A stretch of DNA of 64,000 nt, from contig JABSSW010000032.1 in the NCBI GenBank assembly GCA_018902385.1, positions 62,001-126,000 on the forward strand. The letters are read 5' to 3'. This document shows positions 11,967 to 23,389 of this stretch, one piece after another (the stretch's first letter is position 1; the number at the start of each line of letters is the position of its first letter). Source of the DNA: Physcia stellaris. Taxonomy: Eukaryota > Ascomycota > Lecanoromycetes > Caliciales > Physciaceae. A program made the translations under genes and the position numbers. The notes under the pieces are model-generated. The model made no database searches. It was not told where the DNA came from and saw only the letters and a program-made list of their open reading frames with translations.

Positions 11967-12150
11967 TGTCACGATATGTGACCTATTGATGCTTGAAAAT
12001 TTCTGTCATCTGTTTGTCTGTTGCTAACATCTGTTTGCTTGTTGATCGACTGACTAGCTTCTTCTGTATTTAGTTAGTTGACTTTTTTATATATCGTGCT
12101 TTTTGCACAGAATCAATGACATTTTTTTTACACTTCAACAACTCGTTACA
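11967..12150 (+). repeat. gypsy 3' LTR
   Basis: 184 bp, TGTCACG...CGTTACA, followed by the target duplication GACGT. It is uninterrupted, so it shows the empty target site (CTAGC) used by the nested element in the other LTR. Confidence 0.92.
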
Positions 12151-12155
12151 GACGT

Positions 12156-12660
12156 GTTTTTGCAAATTGCGATGTTTGCGATGATTGATTTGACTATAAT
12201 CGTTGAAATGTTTGTGAAATTTGATTTTTTTCATTTGAATTATCAAATTCAAATGATAAATTTTGCATCAAAAATTGAATAAATGAAATCGTTTTGTCGT
12301 GAAAAGATGATTTTTGATATTGTGAATTTGAATTGATCGAATTTATAAACGAATTTGAAATTTGCATGCGTATTGAACGAAATCGATGAAATACAAAAAT
12401 TGCAAAAAATTCAAAAAATATTTGAATTTGCATCAATGCGATTTCGTTATACAATCGATTATCGAGTCGTTCATTTTCACGTTTTTTTTTTGTTGCACGA
12501 ATAACATGATTTTTTTTGACGACGACGAATTTTTTGTTGATTGACATGATTATCGACAATCAATCAATGATGATTTGAAATTTGATAAATGTTTGTTTCG
12601 AAATTCGTTGAGTGATAATTGAAGAAAAGATTCAGACGAAGAAACATCATACAGGATTTT
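12156..12660 (-). repeat. AT-rich old repeat, right half
   Basis: Continuation of the repeat at 1-1557 on the other side of the gypsy insertion. Minus-strand frames (12559-12194) give a charged protein relic without a recognised domain. Confidence 0.7.
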
Positions 12661-13477
12661 GATCATTTCTGGGTAGTGCACCAAAAATGGGGCGGGGTAA
12701 AAAAGATCTACGGGTGCCAAGCAATCGCAAGAGTTCTGCACATCGGAATTGATGATCGCCGCGGAGTTACCCGAGATTTATTATTCCAAACATAAGCACA
12801 TACGGGCTACTGAGTACTTACGGTAGTCCATCCTATAAGGGAGACCGTCCTTGTTATGTGACGATAGTGTAGGTGCTCTCGGCTCCAGTCTCACCTGCAA
12901 CCAATGGTGCCACTATTTACTAATGCGTGGCCTAGAGTAGTCAATCGGGACTTGATCATTGATCAAAAGTTGGCATTGGCCTATCGACGTGCACAGCTCG
13001 TCCAGCCGGGCTCAAATTTGGCACAAAGGGAGATTCTCGGTTTGCTATGATCCTTATACCTCAGCATTAGGCGGCTGTGTCTGTACGGCGATGCGAGACA
13101 GACGCCGGCCTCGCCATGAAGGAGCTCAAACCTCCTCGTATTCGCTAGCATCTGGATCATCGATCCATCCAGCCATTAGATGATGAGATCTAGCCAGATG
13201 GTTTTGTTGTCTCCACGGGCGCTTCAGGCTGCATCTCGCCTCTTTAATCCAGAACGGGTCGTTGATCCTCTTCGCCAAGTAATTGTGGCTGAACATCTCG
13301 AGCAAGAGTTCACTTGGCATGCCACATTATCGCATCCCTATCGTCAAGTGGCTTTTCGACATCATTGACTGAATGCGGCTTGACAGCCACTGTGAGCGCT
13401 GCATGAGGCAAGATATATAGCAGGCAATATGTCCATTTATTTCGCTGATTTCCGCTTACCCCAACTACAGATCAGCC
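12661..13477. other. intergenic, nothing recognised
   Basis: Normal base composition returns sharply at about 12660. Short frames only. The last 60 bases are presumably the promoter and leader of the secreted protein gene at 13478. Confidence 0.5.
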
Positions 13478-14417
13478 ATGAAGACTTTCAGCTACTTGAT
13501 CGCGCTGCTTGCAATGGAGACAAACGTTGCACTTGCAGCCTGTAACGCCGACAACGTCCTCCGAGCTCTTCGAGGCAACGCCGCGAAAGCCAGTCCTTTC
13601 TGTAGTACCTACACCCTGCCACCGCCAAATCAACCTCTCCCAACTTATGTCTCTCAATATGCAGCCTCGAGGGTGTCATCGGGATGTTCCTGTCTCATCA
13701 CGACTTCTCTGACCCCAACGGTTTCCCCGACGCCAACAATTTCCCCAACGCCAACGGTTTCCCCAACGCCAACGGTTTCCCTAACGCCAACGGTTTCCCC
13801 AACGCCAACAGTTTCTCCAACCCCAAGCTTTTTACCGTATAAATGCAGTGGTGAGCTCATCAGAAATGGCGGCTTCGAAAACCTCGATCCCGCACCAAGT
13901 CCTGGACCATGGCCATGGTTTTTCACGGCCCCTGTATATTCCGACGGTGGCATATCATCCCAAGCCTCGGTCTTCAGGGATGCTAATAACAATCATTACG
14001 CGTGGGTACCCAAAGTACCTTTGGACCGCTATAAAGATCCACTGACCTGATCTATTCAGTAATCTAAGCGTAAACAACGACCCAAAAAGCGAATACAATT
14101 CCACATTCATTACTCAGGAAATCCTCTCACTTTGCAAATACGTCTACTACACTCTCTCCTTCGATTCCAAAGTATCAATCGTTGATGAATATTTCGATGA
14201 ACCTAGTCTGGAGATTAGCCTCAACGGTGGACAGCGATTGGTATATAATGGACCAAACGGAGATCTCTTACCTTACGAGTACGTGAGGCGGCAATACACT
14301 TTCCCATATACCAGAAACACCGGCACACAAGCATTGACGATCCGCTTTGGCTGCACGGCGACAAGCTGCGAGTATATCATTGATAACATTAGTCTTGTGG
14401 GTCATGGTGAAACTTGA
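13478..14417 (+). CDS. secreted Thr/Pro-repeat protein
   Basis: Two exons, 13478-14001 and 14060-14417, joined by a 58 bp intron (donor GTGGGT, branch-like CTGAC at 14042, acceptor TTCAG), giving 293 residues. The N-terminus is a signal peptide (MKTFSYLIALLAMETNVALA). Next comes the motif CNADNVLRALRGNAAKASPF, common at the start of fungal secreted or wall-associated proteins. Then follow about six copies of a TVSPTP-type hexapeptide and a C-terminal region starting ELIRNGGFE, which resembles the galactose-binding-like, carbohydrate-binding-module-like domain often found in such proteins. The likely location is outside the cell or in the wall; the ligand is unknown. A broken inverted copy lies at 32560-33595 and keeps the same intron position, which supports the splice model. 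Confidence 0.75.
13716..13832 (+). repeat. 18 bp coding minisatellite
   Basis: About six direct copies of an 18 bp unit (core CCAACGGTTTCCCC) encoding TVSPTP/TISPTP repeats inside the secreted protein gene. Probably length-variable. Confidence 0.85.
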
Positions 14418-14530
14418 TATCACCTGAATTGTCGACGGACTGAATGGACGGGTTTGTCGAAAGTCGAAGATACATGCCAAGCAGATGATTGCGTAGAGGA
14501 TAATATTTCCTCGATGAATGTTCTCTGATG

Positions 14531-14882
14531 GCTAATGCTTCGTACTTCCTTCATTGCTATGTACAAAAACCTTGGTGTTTTGGGCCTGGCCGGCCTGTAG
14601 GCCTCCTGCATGAGCGAAACAGCCCAGCAGAGCAGCTTTCAGAGCCTGGCTACTCCCCTGCCTCTGCGACTGGGTTAAGGAGCGAAAGCAGAAAAACCTC
14701 GAATAGAGGTGACAAACAAAGCCTCATAAGGAGGTGAAAACGCCGAAGGAGGCCAAGGAGTGGGTGGGCGGGGCAAAAGAAGAGAGAAAGATGAGGAATG
14801 GAAGGAATGGGGCATTGACCTCCTATTTAACTAGGAGGCCAGCCCCTCCAAGCCCCTTTCTTTTCGTCATCCCTGCATTAGC
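14531..14882 (-). repeat. 350 bp short-TIR repeat, copy 1
   Basis: Bounded by GCTAATGC and GCATTAGC. It is an inverted copy of 35584-35933 and has a partial copy near 26195-26315. It contains a small hairpin (CCTCCTA/TAGGAGG around 14820-14839) and no ORF that matches between copies. Homology to copy 3 continues about 22 bp beyond the right end into sequence that lies in the helicase 2 intron. Confidence 0.7.
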
Positions 14883-15892
14883 ACCCACGTCTAGCCTGGA
14901 CGAACTGACTGCGATCTCTGACGGTGGTCTACAATGAAACATCCGATAAGTTCCGAATATTATCAAAAAGACTTTTCAAGATGCTCTTACCTCTCCACTC
15001 TACGCACAATCTAGCCAGGTTCATGTTCTAACTAGTTATACGAGGGAAATTGGAGGCACATCTGCCCGTAATTCCCCAAATACCCGCAATTGTGAAGTAC
15101 TTATCTGGATATCATAGTAAGTATTCACTATTTGTATGAAATCTACTGACGTTCGATCACTGCTGTGTCATTTCTGTTTACACTGGGCTCTATCCAGAAG
15201 CTCTAACTATCAATGAATGGGCTAGATTGGCGATGTATTTCAATCTCTCAAATTAGCTACCTGAAAGGTAGAAGGTGGATTTGAGTGACGCCAAGAAATA
15301 GTCAAGAGCGAACGGCAAGAGAGGGAATACAGAACAGCTCATGCACCTAAGCTCATCCGAATTTCGAAAGATGGGTCCCTTGGCTTTGTCTAAGCTCAGA
15401 GAGAATTTCATCTTCGAGGTACATGTTGATTGAGCATCTAGCCGAAGGGGATCAAGACGCTGTTCGTGGCCCAAATCTTACGCTTTTCCCCAAAGAGATC
15501 GGGGCAAAGTGGTTCTGAAGCGAGACTGTAGGTGTACCCTCTGTGTAACTATTTTCAGCACAGGAATAATGAATGAATAGCACCTTCCAGCCATTTAAGA
15601 TCGATTGGAAGAGAGGAAGCCGATCTCAGTCGAATATCGAGGACTATGCAAGTTCGAATGTGTAAAGCTTTTGCACCGTCTGGACTTCGATATGACTCAG
15701 CGGCCAGGTTTCTAGATTTTAAGGTATCGCACAAAGCTCAATACTCCTGCATAATACCCGTCTAAGAAACCTAGAAGTGTAGTCTGGAATAAGTGATGTA
15801 TGGAATCCCCCATCTATTTTCTGAGTCCTTCGTCCCCTCGGTTTCTTCTTTTCTCATATCTCGGTCTTTTGTTTACAGACAGAATTTGACAG

Positions 15893-15971
15893 CGTTGCGG
15901 GGTTAATTCTTGGCCCGAATGTTTCGAATTCTACTTACATCTTGGCTTAAGAAATGATTGAATTTTTAGGT
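15893..15971 (+). repeat. 79 bp dispersed repeat, copy 1
   Basis: About 90% identical by eye to 43962-44040, both ending GATTGAATTTTTAGGT. Its presence here and downstream of the coiled-coil gene is another trace of duplication between these two stretches. Confidence 0.65.
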
Positions 15972-16192
15972 TGTTTTTGGGCAGCCAGAAGACTGAGGAT
16001 CGCATCCGGAACGAACTTCCGGAACCGTTCCCGGGTTCGTGATCATGGACCCCAACGCCCCGGATAGCGGGCCGGTGAAAGAAATTATACCGGCTAGCAT
16101 AATACCATTTACAAGCATTTAGAAGGTCAGATCTTTCCTCCTTCTCTTTTTTCGCTCACTTTTCTGAGAACGTTGTCACGGTGTCTTTACTT

Positions 16193-16260
16193 GATGAGGG
16201 ATAAGTCATTGCGATCTCCCCAGATGGTATTGGATGAGGGATAAGCCATTGCGAATCTCC
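16193..16260 (+). promoter_or_regulatory. repeated promoter motif upstream of helicase 1
   Basis: Two copies, 40 bp apart, of GATGAGGGATAAGYCATTGCG followed by ATCTCC (16193-16219 and 16233-16260). They lie 38-105 bp upstream of the helicase 1 start. The core recurs at 41465-41488 upstream of the related coiled-coil gene. It could be a shared regulatory site or simply duplicated DNA. Confidence 0.45.
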
Positions 16261-16297
16261 TCTTAGTCCGTCACAAAGTCTCGCCCGCCTATTCACC

Positions 16298-19200
16298 ATG
16301 GCGACTGAACTCCCCCCGCTCAACTATGGACGCTGCGAGCTCTTTTACAAGACTGATCTCTCGGAAGACAACTGGATACGTCTCGTTACCCCCACCACTG
16401 ACCGCAAATTCAACTTGAAGAAAATATCCTTCGATGCAGGCGTTACTCTCTGCCAGGCGTCAGCAGGTGTCATTGAGAGCTGCTCTGTCCATGTCAATCC
16501 CGTGGAAGATTCAATCAGCATAGAGTGAAGGGATGACGAAGAAGCCCGGGACAGAGTCTTCAAAGTCGAGTTCGAGTGTCTGTCAATCGCTGCTCCAGAA
16601 TTCGAAACCAAAGCTGCCAAGCGAGAATTAGGGATTGCGAATGCGAAGACTTTGCCGCTTGCCAACGTTTGCGGTAGTTTCAAGGCTATTCGTTTGGAGA
16701 AACTTGATATAGGAGACTTGAAGGGCACGCTCAGGGTTCCAGCAGATCAGGCTCTATTACCCAAACATGAGCGTGTTATTCAACAAATTCGGATCCTCCT
16801 AGTCTCACCCGCTATTGGTAAAGCCTCACACGATCCTCAAGCCTATATTGGAGAGGCCTTTGCTATGTCGTTGGCAGAAACCCAGGCTCAGAAGGACGAG
16901 CTGCAAATGATGCATGGCTGCCGTATCAAGACGAGCAAGCATCCTAAGGCCCAGACCTTGATCCTCGAGGCGTGGCCGAAACGACTACCAGAGAACGAAA
17001 CGAGTCTCTCGAATAATAAGGTTGCTCAGCGATACAAGGTACTGTTTATCCCCCGGTGTGGTGCTATCTTGCCTCCCCATGCGTCGCCACGGATACACCC
17101 AATATGATAAAACGCCTACCCGTGTTCGGCACAAAGCATATGAAGACGGCATGACATGAAGACAACATTCATCTTCTCATTCCGCCCCAAGCCGGGTAAT
17201 CGTAGATCTGTCGGTGTATCCTAAAAATTAGCACCACTTATTACCAGACCATAGGATATCATTTGTCGTGCTATATTCACAGAGGCTAATCGTTGTATTA
17301 GGTAAATTGTGACGCCTTGTTCCCAAGAGAAGATATCCAGTCACACCCTATCCTTGGAGCAGGGCTTACCGAGGATTGGGAGTTCTCAATAATGACGTTG
17401 CCACACGTCAAATACACGGCACCCATCTTCGGCGTGATGAACAATGCTTTCGCTAGTGATGCCGACACGCAAAAGTACATTGGCGAGTACGAAGACGTGG
17501 AACTGGAACCAATCGTGGATGACGTCCTTGGTGTGCGTACACGAACTGCAATGAGGACCGACTTAGGGGGTGGCGTCGCCCAGATTGACCCAACCGAGGC
17601 TGTCGATTTGCTTGACCCCAAAGGTGCATTCTCAACGTTGCCGACCGAAAGCTTATTCCTCGTTGGCAAACAAGCGCCTTTGAAATCGACGTTGGAGCAC
17701 CCGCGAGGTGCAATTCGTGTCGCTGCATTGCCGCAAGGCTGGGATCAGGGATTGGAGCCACGCCAGGCAGAATGCGTCCGTGACGCATTGATGTATCGCA
17801 TATTCGGTGTCATGGGACCCCCCGCCACTGGCAAGAGTAAGGTCGGGGCTGAGATCCTGAAGTTTCGTCATCAATATGACCTTAAGGGCAAAATATTCTG
17901 CTGTGCTTCAACGAATGTCGCTGTTGATGAAATCTTCGGAAAGACTGTGGCTCTTCTGAGAGGCCTCGGTCTTGAGATGACCTCTATCTTCGTTGTCCGC
18001 GTCGTCTCACTACATCAAACACTAGCGGCATACAAGCGGGGTGACTTCCTCTCACTGGACCGAGATTTCACTATCGAGAAGCTGAGAATCGCAATGGCAA
18101 TGAAAGATCAAGCTCGCTGGTCCTCCTACTTGAAAGCCTCTCAGCAACTTCGACACGAAGGTGTCATCAGCGCAAAGGCAGTGATGGATTCGTGGCTTCA
18201 GGGAACGATGGTGCTGACTCGGATGATCATGGACAACGCCCGCATCGCTTTTGCAACAACGGCCGCAACTCGGTCGAACACCTTTTATAGATTTGACCCC
18301 AGGACCGAGAAGGAGTGGGTCTGGCCGGCGACCTCCTTCGTATTCGACGAAATTGGATGCGCTCATGACATTGAGCTGCTTCTTGTCATTCTTACCTTCA
18401 AGCGGACGTTGGAGCAGGGGACCATTCTCGGTGACTACAAGCAACTGCCCCCATACTGCGCCAGCAAACAAGGCAGTACGTATTTTGCACGTCTTTTCCT
18501 TCTTTCTTCATGCCTCACTCGAGCACTAACACGTGTTACGTGAGTAATCTGCTCATGAGTCGTGATATGCTGTTCAATGTCTAACCGAGAGTGGAAATGC
18601 TGACTCTGAAATCACGAATAGAGCAGCGAACAGTCAAGACCTGGTTCCAATATTACTGCGAGCGCGATTTCCCCTTCGTGCAGCTCAATATGCAGTTTCG
18701 ATGTCTAAGAGAAGGCTACGTATCCGGACCAGGTAACACTTAACCTACTACATCTGAACTCGTTCATCGCTGACCAAGCTAGTGTTCTATGACAATACTG
18801 TCCACTCAATGTACAGCATCGCAAATCCTGGACCGCATGCACAGGGACTCGCCAGGTATATATTCTCGGACTCTCGGATCCTCCTATCTTCCCAGACATG
18901 TTTCACAACTCCATGCTTGTCTGTGATTTGGCAAACTCTGACCTCGGTTTTTTCTACAGGTTACGAAATTCTTTGCCAGGAGCATTCTCCGCTGGTGGTC
19001 AGTCTTACTCGATGACTGAAATCTTCAACTTCGTCGACGTCCCCCACGGACACCATTTTTCAAAGCCAGGCTCTAAGAGCTGCGTCAACATGGAAGAAGT
19101 GAAGGTTGTTAGCGCCATGGTCAAATTCCACATCCAGAACGGCTGCCAACCTGAGCGAATCAGCGTTTTGTCGGGCTATCGCGACCAGGTAGAGCAATTG

Positions 19201-20088
19201 CAAAGTGAAGCCAGTACCGCTCAGTGGGGCCCCGTCAAAGTTAAAACCATTGACTGGACTCAAGGAGGGGAGTCGGAAGTAAGTCATACTCATTCTTTAG
19301 CCTTACTTCCTTTTGCTGACGGGACCTACTCATTAGATTGTCATCATTTCGCTCGTGAAGACGAGTGGAATGCCCGGTTTCCTAGGCGAGGCCCGCCGCG
19401 GCAATGTAGCATTCTCTCGGCACATGATCGGGCTTTACGTTGTTGGCCACCACGATTACTGGTTTTCGCGGAAACAGACAGGCTACACCGCCGTAGATCG
19501 GGTCATTGTTCACTTTCGAGACAAGGCTCATCGGGCTGGTTTGAAACCATTCGTCGTCCACCTTAGACAAGCTAGTGGGTAAGTTGTCATTGTTTGCTTG
19601 TCCATCTCTTTGAGTTAATGGCTAATCTCTTACAATATTCAGACCTTCCGCCCCTCAACTGCTCCTACCCCCGCGCCCGCCCCTCAACCGCTCCAACCCC
19701 CGCTCCCACCCTCCCCAGGCTTACCCCCACCTCCATCCCCATCCCCACCTCCCCCCCAACCCTCACTCCTGCTCGTGCCCGTGTTTCCTCTCTTCCCGGG
19801 CCAGCCACCGCCCCAACGGTTGTCAAACTGCCTACCACCAGCCCGATCTCCACTCGCACACCAACCTCGCCGGAGACTGCAAAGGGCACTGCATCGATGG
19901 CAAGGGCCAAGCTGGCTGCGCATAAGCAGAGGGTGATAGACAAGGCCGACCAAATCCTACGAGAGACCGCCGAAGAAAAGACTGCCGTTGAGGCTAAGGG
20001 TCAAGCTAGGCTGGCATTGATGCATGCGGCAGCGCAGAAGGAGGAGGAAGTGTTGATGGCGGAGCTTGCCAGGTTGGAGCGTAGCTGA
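16298..20088 (+). pseudogene. UPF1-like SF1 helicase 1, one in-frame stop
   Basis: Eight exons read in one consistent frame: 16298-17038, 17302-18479, 18545-18578, 18624-18732, 18783-18855, 18960-19278, 19337-19574 and 19643-20088 (1,045 codons). A single TGA at 16526-16528 breaks it, in SIE-stop-RDDEE; TGG-to-TGA is the likely change. The N-terminal 400 residues are a domain without a known name. The helicase core has Walker A GPPATGKSK (about residue 419), Walker B FDEIG (about 595), motif III GDYKQLPP (about 624), a QFR motif IV (about 673), motif V DWTQGGESE (about 810) and motif VI NVAFSRHM (about 840). The usual second motif VI arginine (TRAR) is missing. A Pro/Thr-rich linker and a C-terminal coiled coil follow. 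Expected to unwind RNA or DNA using ATP. Intron 1 holds a MITE. Paralogue at 34156. Confidence 0.8.
17046..17262 (-). mobile_element. TA-flanked MITE in helicase 1 intron
   Basis: About 215 bp with imperfect terminal inverted repeats (the TCCCATGGTCTGGT-type family end is here TCCCCCGGTGTGG and CCAGACCATAGGA) and TA on both flanks. It matches 21069-21273 and 33226-33451. It lies wholly within the 263 bp first intron (17039-17301), which explains the unusual length of that intron. Confidence 0.75.
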
Positions 20089-21722
20089 GCCTTTTCATAG
20101 TCTCATGTAATTCTACAGTTGTCATATAATCAAAATTTCGATGATTTCAATCTCACTTCCAGATTTTTGCAAGTGACGACTTTCGACCTCATGATACAAA
20201 ACTCCACCAACATGTGCAAGATCAATATCAAAAGAAGCATGCAAGTGAGACCGCAATAATAACACCAAGCGAGCACGCGAAGCCGACACCAAACGAGCCA
20301 ACAGTACCAACACCAAATGCAGTACATGGACCAGCTGCAAAATTCCCTTCTACACCGAAAGCAGAGCTCGTGAAAATTACACCAAGCGAGCCCGCCTTAT
20401 TAAAACCAGAATCAACACTAAAAGCAGCCCCACCTGCAACACCTCTATCACCAAGTGAGCCAGATTTATGCTCAAGCCTCCGTTATTTTAGTATAGACGA
20501 ATCTAAAAATCCATTTTCTTTGTTTTTTTCTGTTGCATTGAAGCAGTCACTGTGCTACACCTTCTGAAACACCACATTCTGGGCCGAAAGCACCTTACGG
20601 CCGATCGAATCGTCAAAGGCGTCCGCATACGGAGTATCATAGGCTTAAAGCTTACCGCTACATTGTCCACGGAGAATAGATGATCGTAAACTGCGCCTAG
20701 CATTCATGGGGAGCTGCATGATGCCATTTCATGGTTTGGCATTGTTCGCCGTGCCACATATTCGCGAAGAATGGATTGGAGAGGATCAGGACAAGGCCAG
20801 CAATATCCCCTTTTATACCATCCCCATCGAGTCAGATCATCCCTTTTGTACCACCATCATCGAGTAAGGTCATCCGATGGCGAACCTTGGGCTGCGATTT
20901 TCTCTGGCGCTCAAGCCTTTGTGATCTGCGCTGCTCTCCTCTCAGATAAGAGAGTTCCCGAAGGACTTATGCATGGTGCTTTTGTCAGTCACCTTGTGGT
21001 CGCCTTGTACCGAATGACGCCTGTTAAGCGGTAATTGGTGCGGATCTCACACCTTCAGATGAATTATCCCATGGCCTGGTACTTAGTGGTGCTGACTTTT
21101 ATATTTTAACCCCGACGGACTTACGATTACCCGAGTTGGGACGGAATCAGAAGATGAGATCTCTTTCGTCTTATGTTCATATGCTTCATATCAATAGTGG
21201 GTATGTGTTTTGTCAGAATGGATATGTTAGTGACGATGCGTGAGAGGCAAGATAGCACCACACCAGACCATGGAACACTAAGCTGCAGCGTATCGGGAGC
21301 CCTATTATACGTCACTCTTGAAAGCAGCCGCATGTCAGATTCATCTTCTTCATGCATAGAACTGGGTTTGATCGACGATGCACAAACACATCGAGTACTT
21401 TTGACCGATCGCTATCAGCCTCCTTCGGCCACGCCGCAATACAATCCAGTCTGATCGCACTTATCAATGATTGTGGAGTCTCCAGCGGCTCTGTTACTGA
21501 CACTCGCTCCGAAGAGAAAAGTAACACTTAAGGAGAATCAATAGCGCTGTGAAACCGTATGGCTTTGGCTGACGGTCGAGATAGACTGAGTTGGACGAAA
21601 CCGTCAATTAGTGTTTGAACTTGCATTGGGTTTTAGGCCCAAAGGCCAACTCTCGCATCGGTTTCCCACAAGTCGCCCTCTTACTCAAGTGATAGTTGAC
21701 AGCAGAACTGGTGACCTCGCTC
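20089..21722. other. intergenic with low-complexity frame and MITE
   Basis: A plus frame at 20214-20567 encodes a Pro/Ser/Thr-rich peptide with repeated TPSEPA-like units and could be an alternative 3' end or a relic; I do not recognise it. The MITE copy is at 21069-21273. Nothing else is supported. Confidence 0.45.
21069..21273 (+). mobile_element. MITE copy 2
   Basis: 205 bp from CCATGGCCTGGTACTTAGTG to CACACCAGACCATGG. It has the same ends and interior as 33226-33451, in the same orientation, and is non-coding. Confidence 0.75.
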
Positions 21723-23121
21723 TCAACGTCCACTACGCACCAACAGAGACTTGACTACACTGAAGGGGACTATAACATCTTTCTCCCCGCCCACATTGTC
21801 TACCAACGAAGGGTATATCCACCCAGGGACAGACCACACATGAAAGAGAAGTACCCATACAAATCCTACAAGCTTCGTGAGCTTTCCCTGTGTACTAGCT
21901 CCTATGCTCAGCCAAAAATGCTGGAACATATCCTCCAAAAACACGCCACAGAATTGGGTAATGAAGAACTGAAGAGACCCGGACTTATTCCATGGCATTC
22001 CTCCAGCCACATCTGTGAGTCTATGCACGACTCCTGATGCGAGGAACACAAGAAAACAGAAGATGTATCGACCGACGAAGCCGCCTCTCTCAAATCCCAA
22101 GAAAGTATAGGCGAGCCAGGATGCTGGAGACGAGAATCTCTGTCGATTGAGCTGGTGCCAGAAAGAACTGTTAAGCCCCATTAGCTATGAAGTACTCGGT
22201 AAAGATTGAGCGCAAAGTTGCAAGATCTCCGTATATCTCACCCCCAAAACCGTCTGATCGTGTACGCATTGCTCAAAGAGCCGTATACTGGTGGCCATGA
22301 CCGTGCTTCCGAGGCATCAGACAGTACTGCGATGAGGGATACTACGCTGTACAGAATAGTCATGATACAGTATATGCTAGTCCATAAGGCTATAGTGGTG
22401 ATAAGTCGAATGACAAGCTGTTCAACAGTGACCTCGCCCACACGGCGAAAAAGCGGAATAAGATCTGGAGAATAGATTACTGGATTCTTGTCTAGATCTC
22501 CCCAAGCTGTCAAGAGGTCAAGGACCAGGTAAGCTGTCAAAAGCCTCAAGCAAGTCCGGAGCAGAAATTGGGACCTTGTGGGTACAAAAGTGTTATCCTT
22601 GGTTAGAAACGGTGGAACTCCCTTGACCTGCCAGGGCGTCCCTATCATGCGTGCATTGAAAGCCGATGAGAAGCCGAAGTACAGGCGGTCCGCTAGGGTA
22701 CTACGACCAGGAGTCTGCCATACATTGCTGTCTTGCTTTACTTGACGCGATGATTGGGCGGAGTATAACTTTGAACAGGAACGCTGGGGCCATGGCTTTC
22801 GAAGCACCATTTGCTCCTCAGAGCAAGGTCAACATATGTCAGGCAGTGAGAAACACTGGTGCTACCAATGATTCCGCTCCATATATCGCCATGTACTCGT
22901 TCTCGACACCTGGGAAGGACGTACCAGGGAATGCCTAAAACTAAAGGAAGGGCCAGAAGGCGGACGCGTGAATTCGCAACAGTGAAACCCACAACAAGGG
23001 CGGTCGTAATGATCTGGATGATGTCGAGGAAGAGAGGATGTGTTGACAGTCTGTATACATTTGTTGTACTTGCAACAGCCATCTGCATAAAGTCGACGCA
23101 GCAACACAAATTCCCAATCAC
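21723..23121 (-). CDS. wax synthase / MBOAT-like membrane acyltransferase
   Basis: Three coding blocks on the minus strand: about 23121-22790, about 22760-22239, and about 22165-21723. The frame reads as a multi-pass membrane protein of the fungal wax-synthase-domain family. Typical features are the internal R-x-IGTPW (RMIGTPWQVKGVPPF), WPPVYGSLSNAYTIRRFWG, then SFWHQLNRQRF after a clear intron (acceptor TTAACAG), and a membrane segment with SGVVHRLTD where the second conserved His sits. Such enzymes transfer acyl groups to hydroxyl substrates in the endoplasmic reticulum and often act in terpenoid or lipid biosynthesis. The substrate here is unknown. The exon 1/2 junction could not be settled, so a small defect is possible. 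The promoter side faces 23.2 kb. Confidence 0.65.
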
Positions 23122-23389
23122 AAAAGATTCAAGCCGAATTATCTGGTTCTGATATCGTGATTCTGGGGGTTTCTTATATAGGAGTGTGCTACAGGTGGAT
23201 TTCTAATAGGCCTATTGCCAAGAATTCTAGGCTAATCACGTGACGTCTTGCTTATTGATCAAATACTCCGTACCAGTCTTCTGTTCCTTCCTTCCAACAG
23301 ATGTTGTATTTTGTTTTTGGCCGCTTTCTGCTGATGTCAGAAATTCGTGCATAGCGTTGTTGACACTGATCTTGATATCTACTTACATC

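Larger units (their letters stand above)
1558..12150 (+). mobile_element. Ty3/gypsy LTR retrotransposon, mutated, split by a nested element
   Basis: A full-length but dead gypsy element. Its 3' LTR is 11967-12150 (184 bp, TGTCACG...CGTTACA). The 5' LTR has the same length in two pieces, 1558-1649 and 5190-5281. A perfect 5 bp target duplication, GACGT, flanks it (1553-1557 and 12151-12155). Without the nested insertion the element is about 7.05 kb. The plus strand reads Gag, a C2H2 zinc finger, protease, reverse transcriptase, RNase H and integrase in that order, which is the gypsy order. All are broken by many stops, mostly TGA where Trp is expected. The two LTRs differ almost only by C-to-T type changes at CpT, plus a few at CpC. 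Confidence 0.93.
14418..16297. other. intergenic between the secreted protein and helicase genes
   Basis: Contains the 350 bp repeat at 14531-14882, a 79 bp repeat shared with 43962-44040, and the repeated promoter motif at 16193-16260. Elsewhere (14883-15890) I see no gene. Confidence 0.55.

Noticed and set aside
16526-16528. Nuclear recoding of TGA as Trp
   Set aside because: Several genes in the window (secreted protein, helicase 1, small hypothetical protein) end at TGA in the expected place, and no ascomycete nuclear TGA-Trp code is known to me. Nonsense mutation is simpler.
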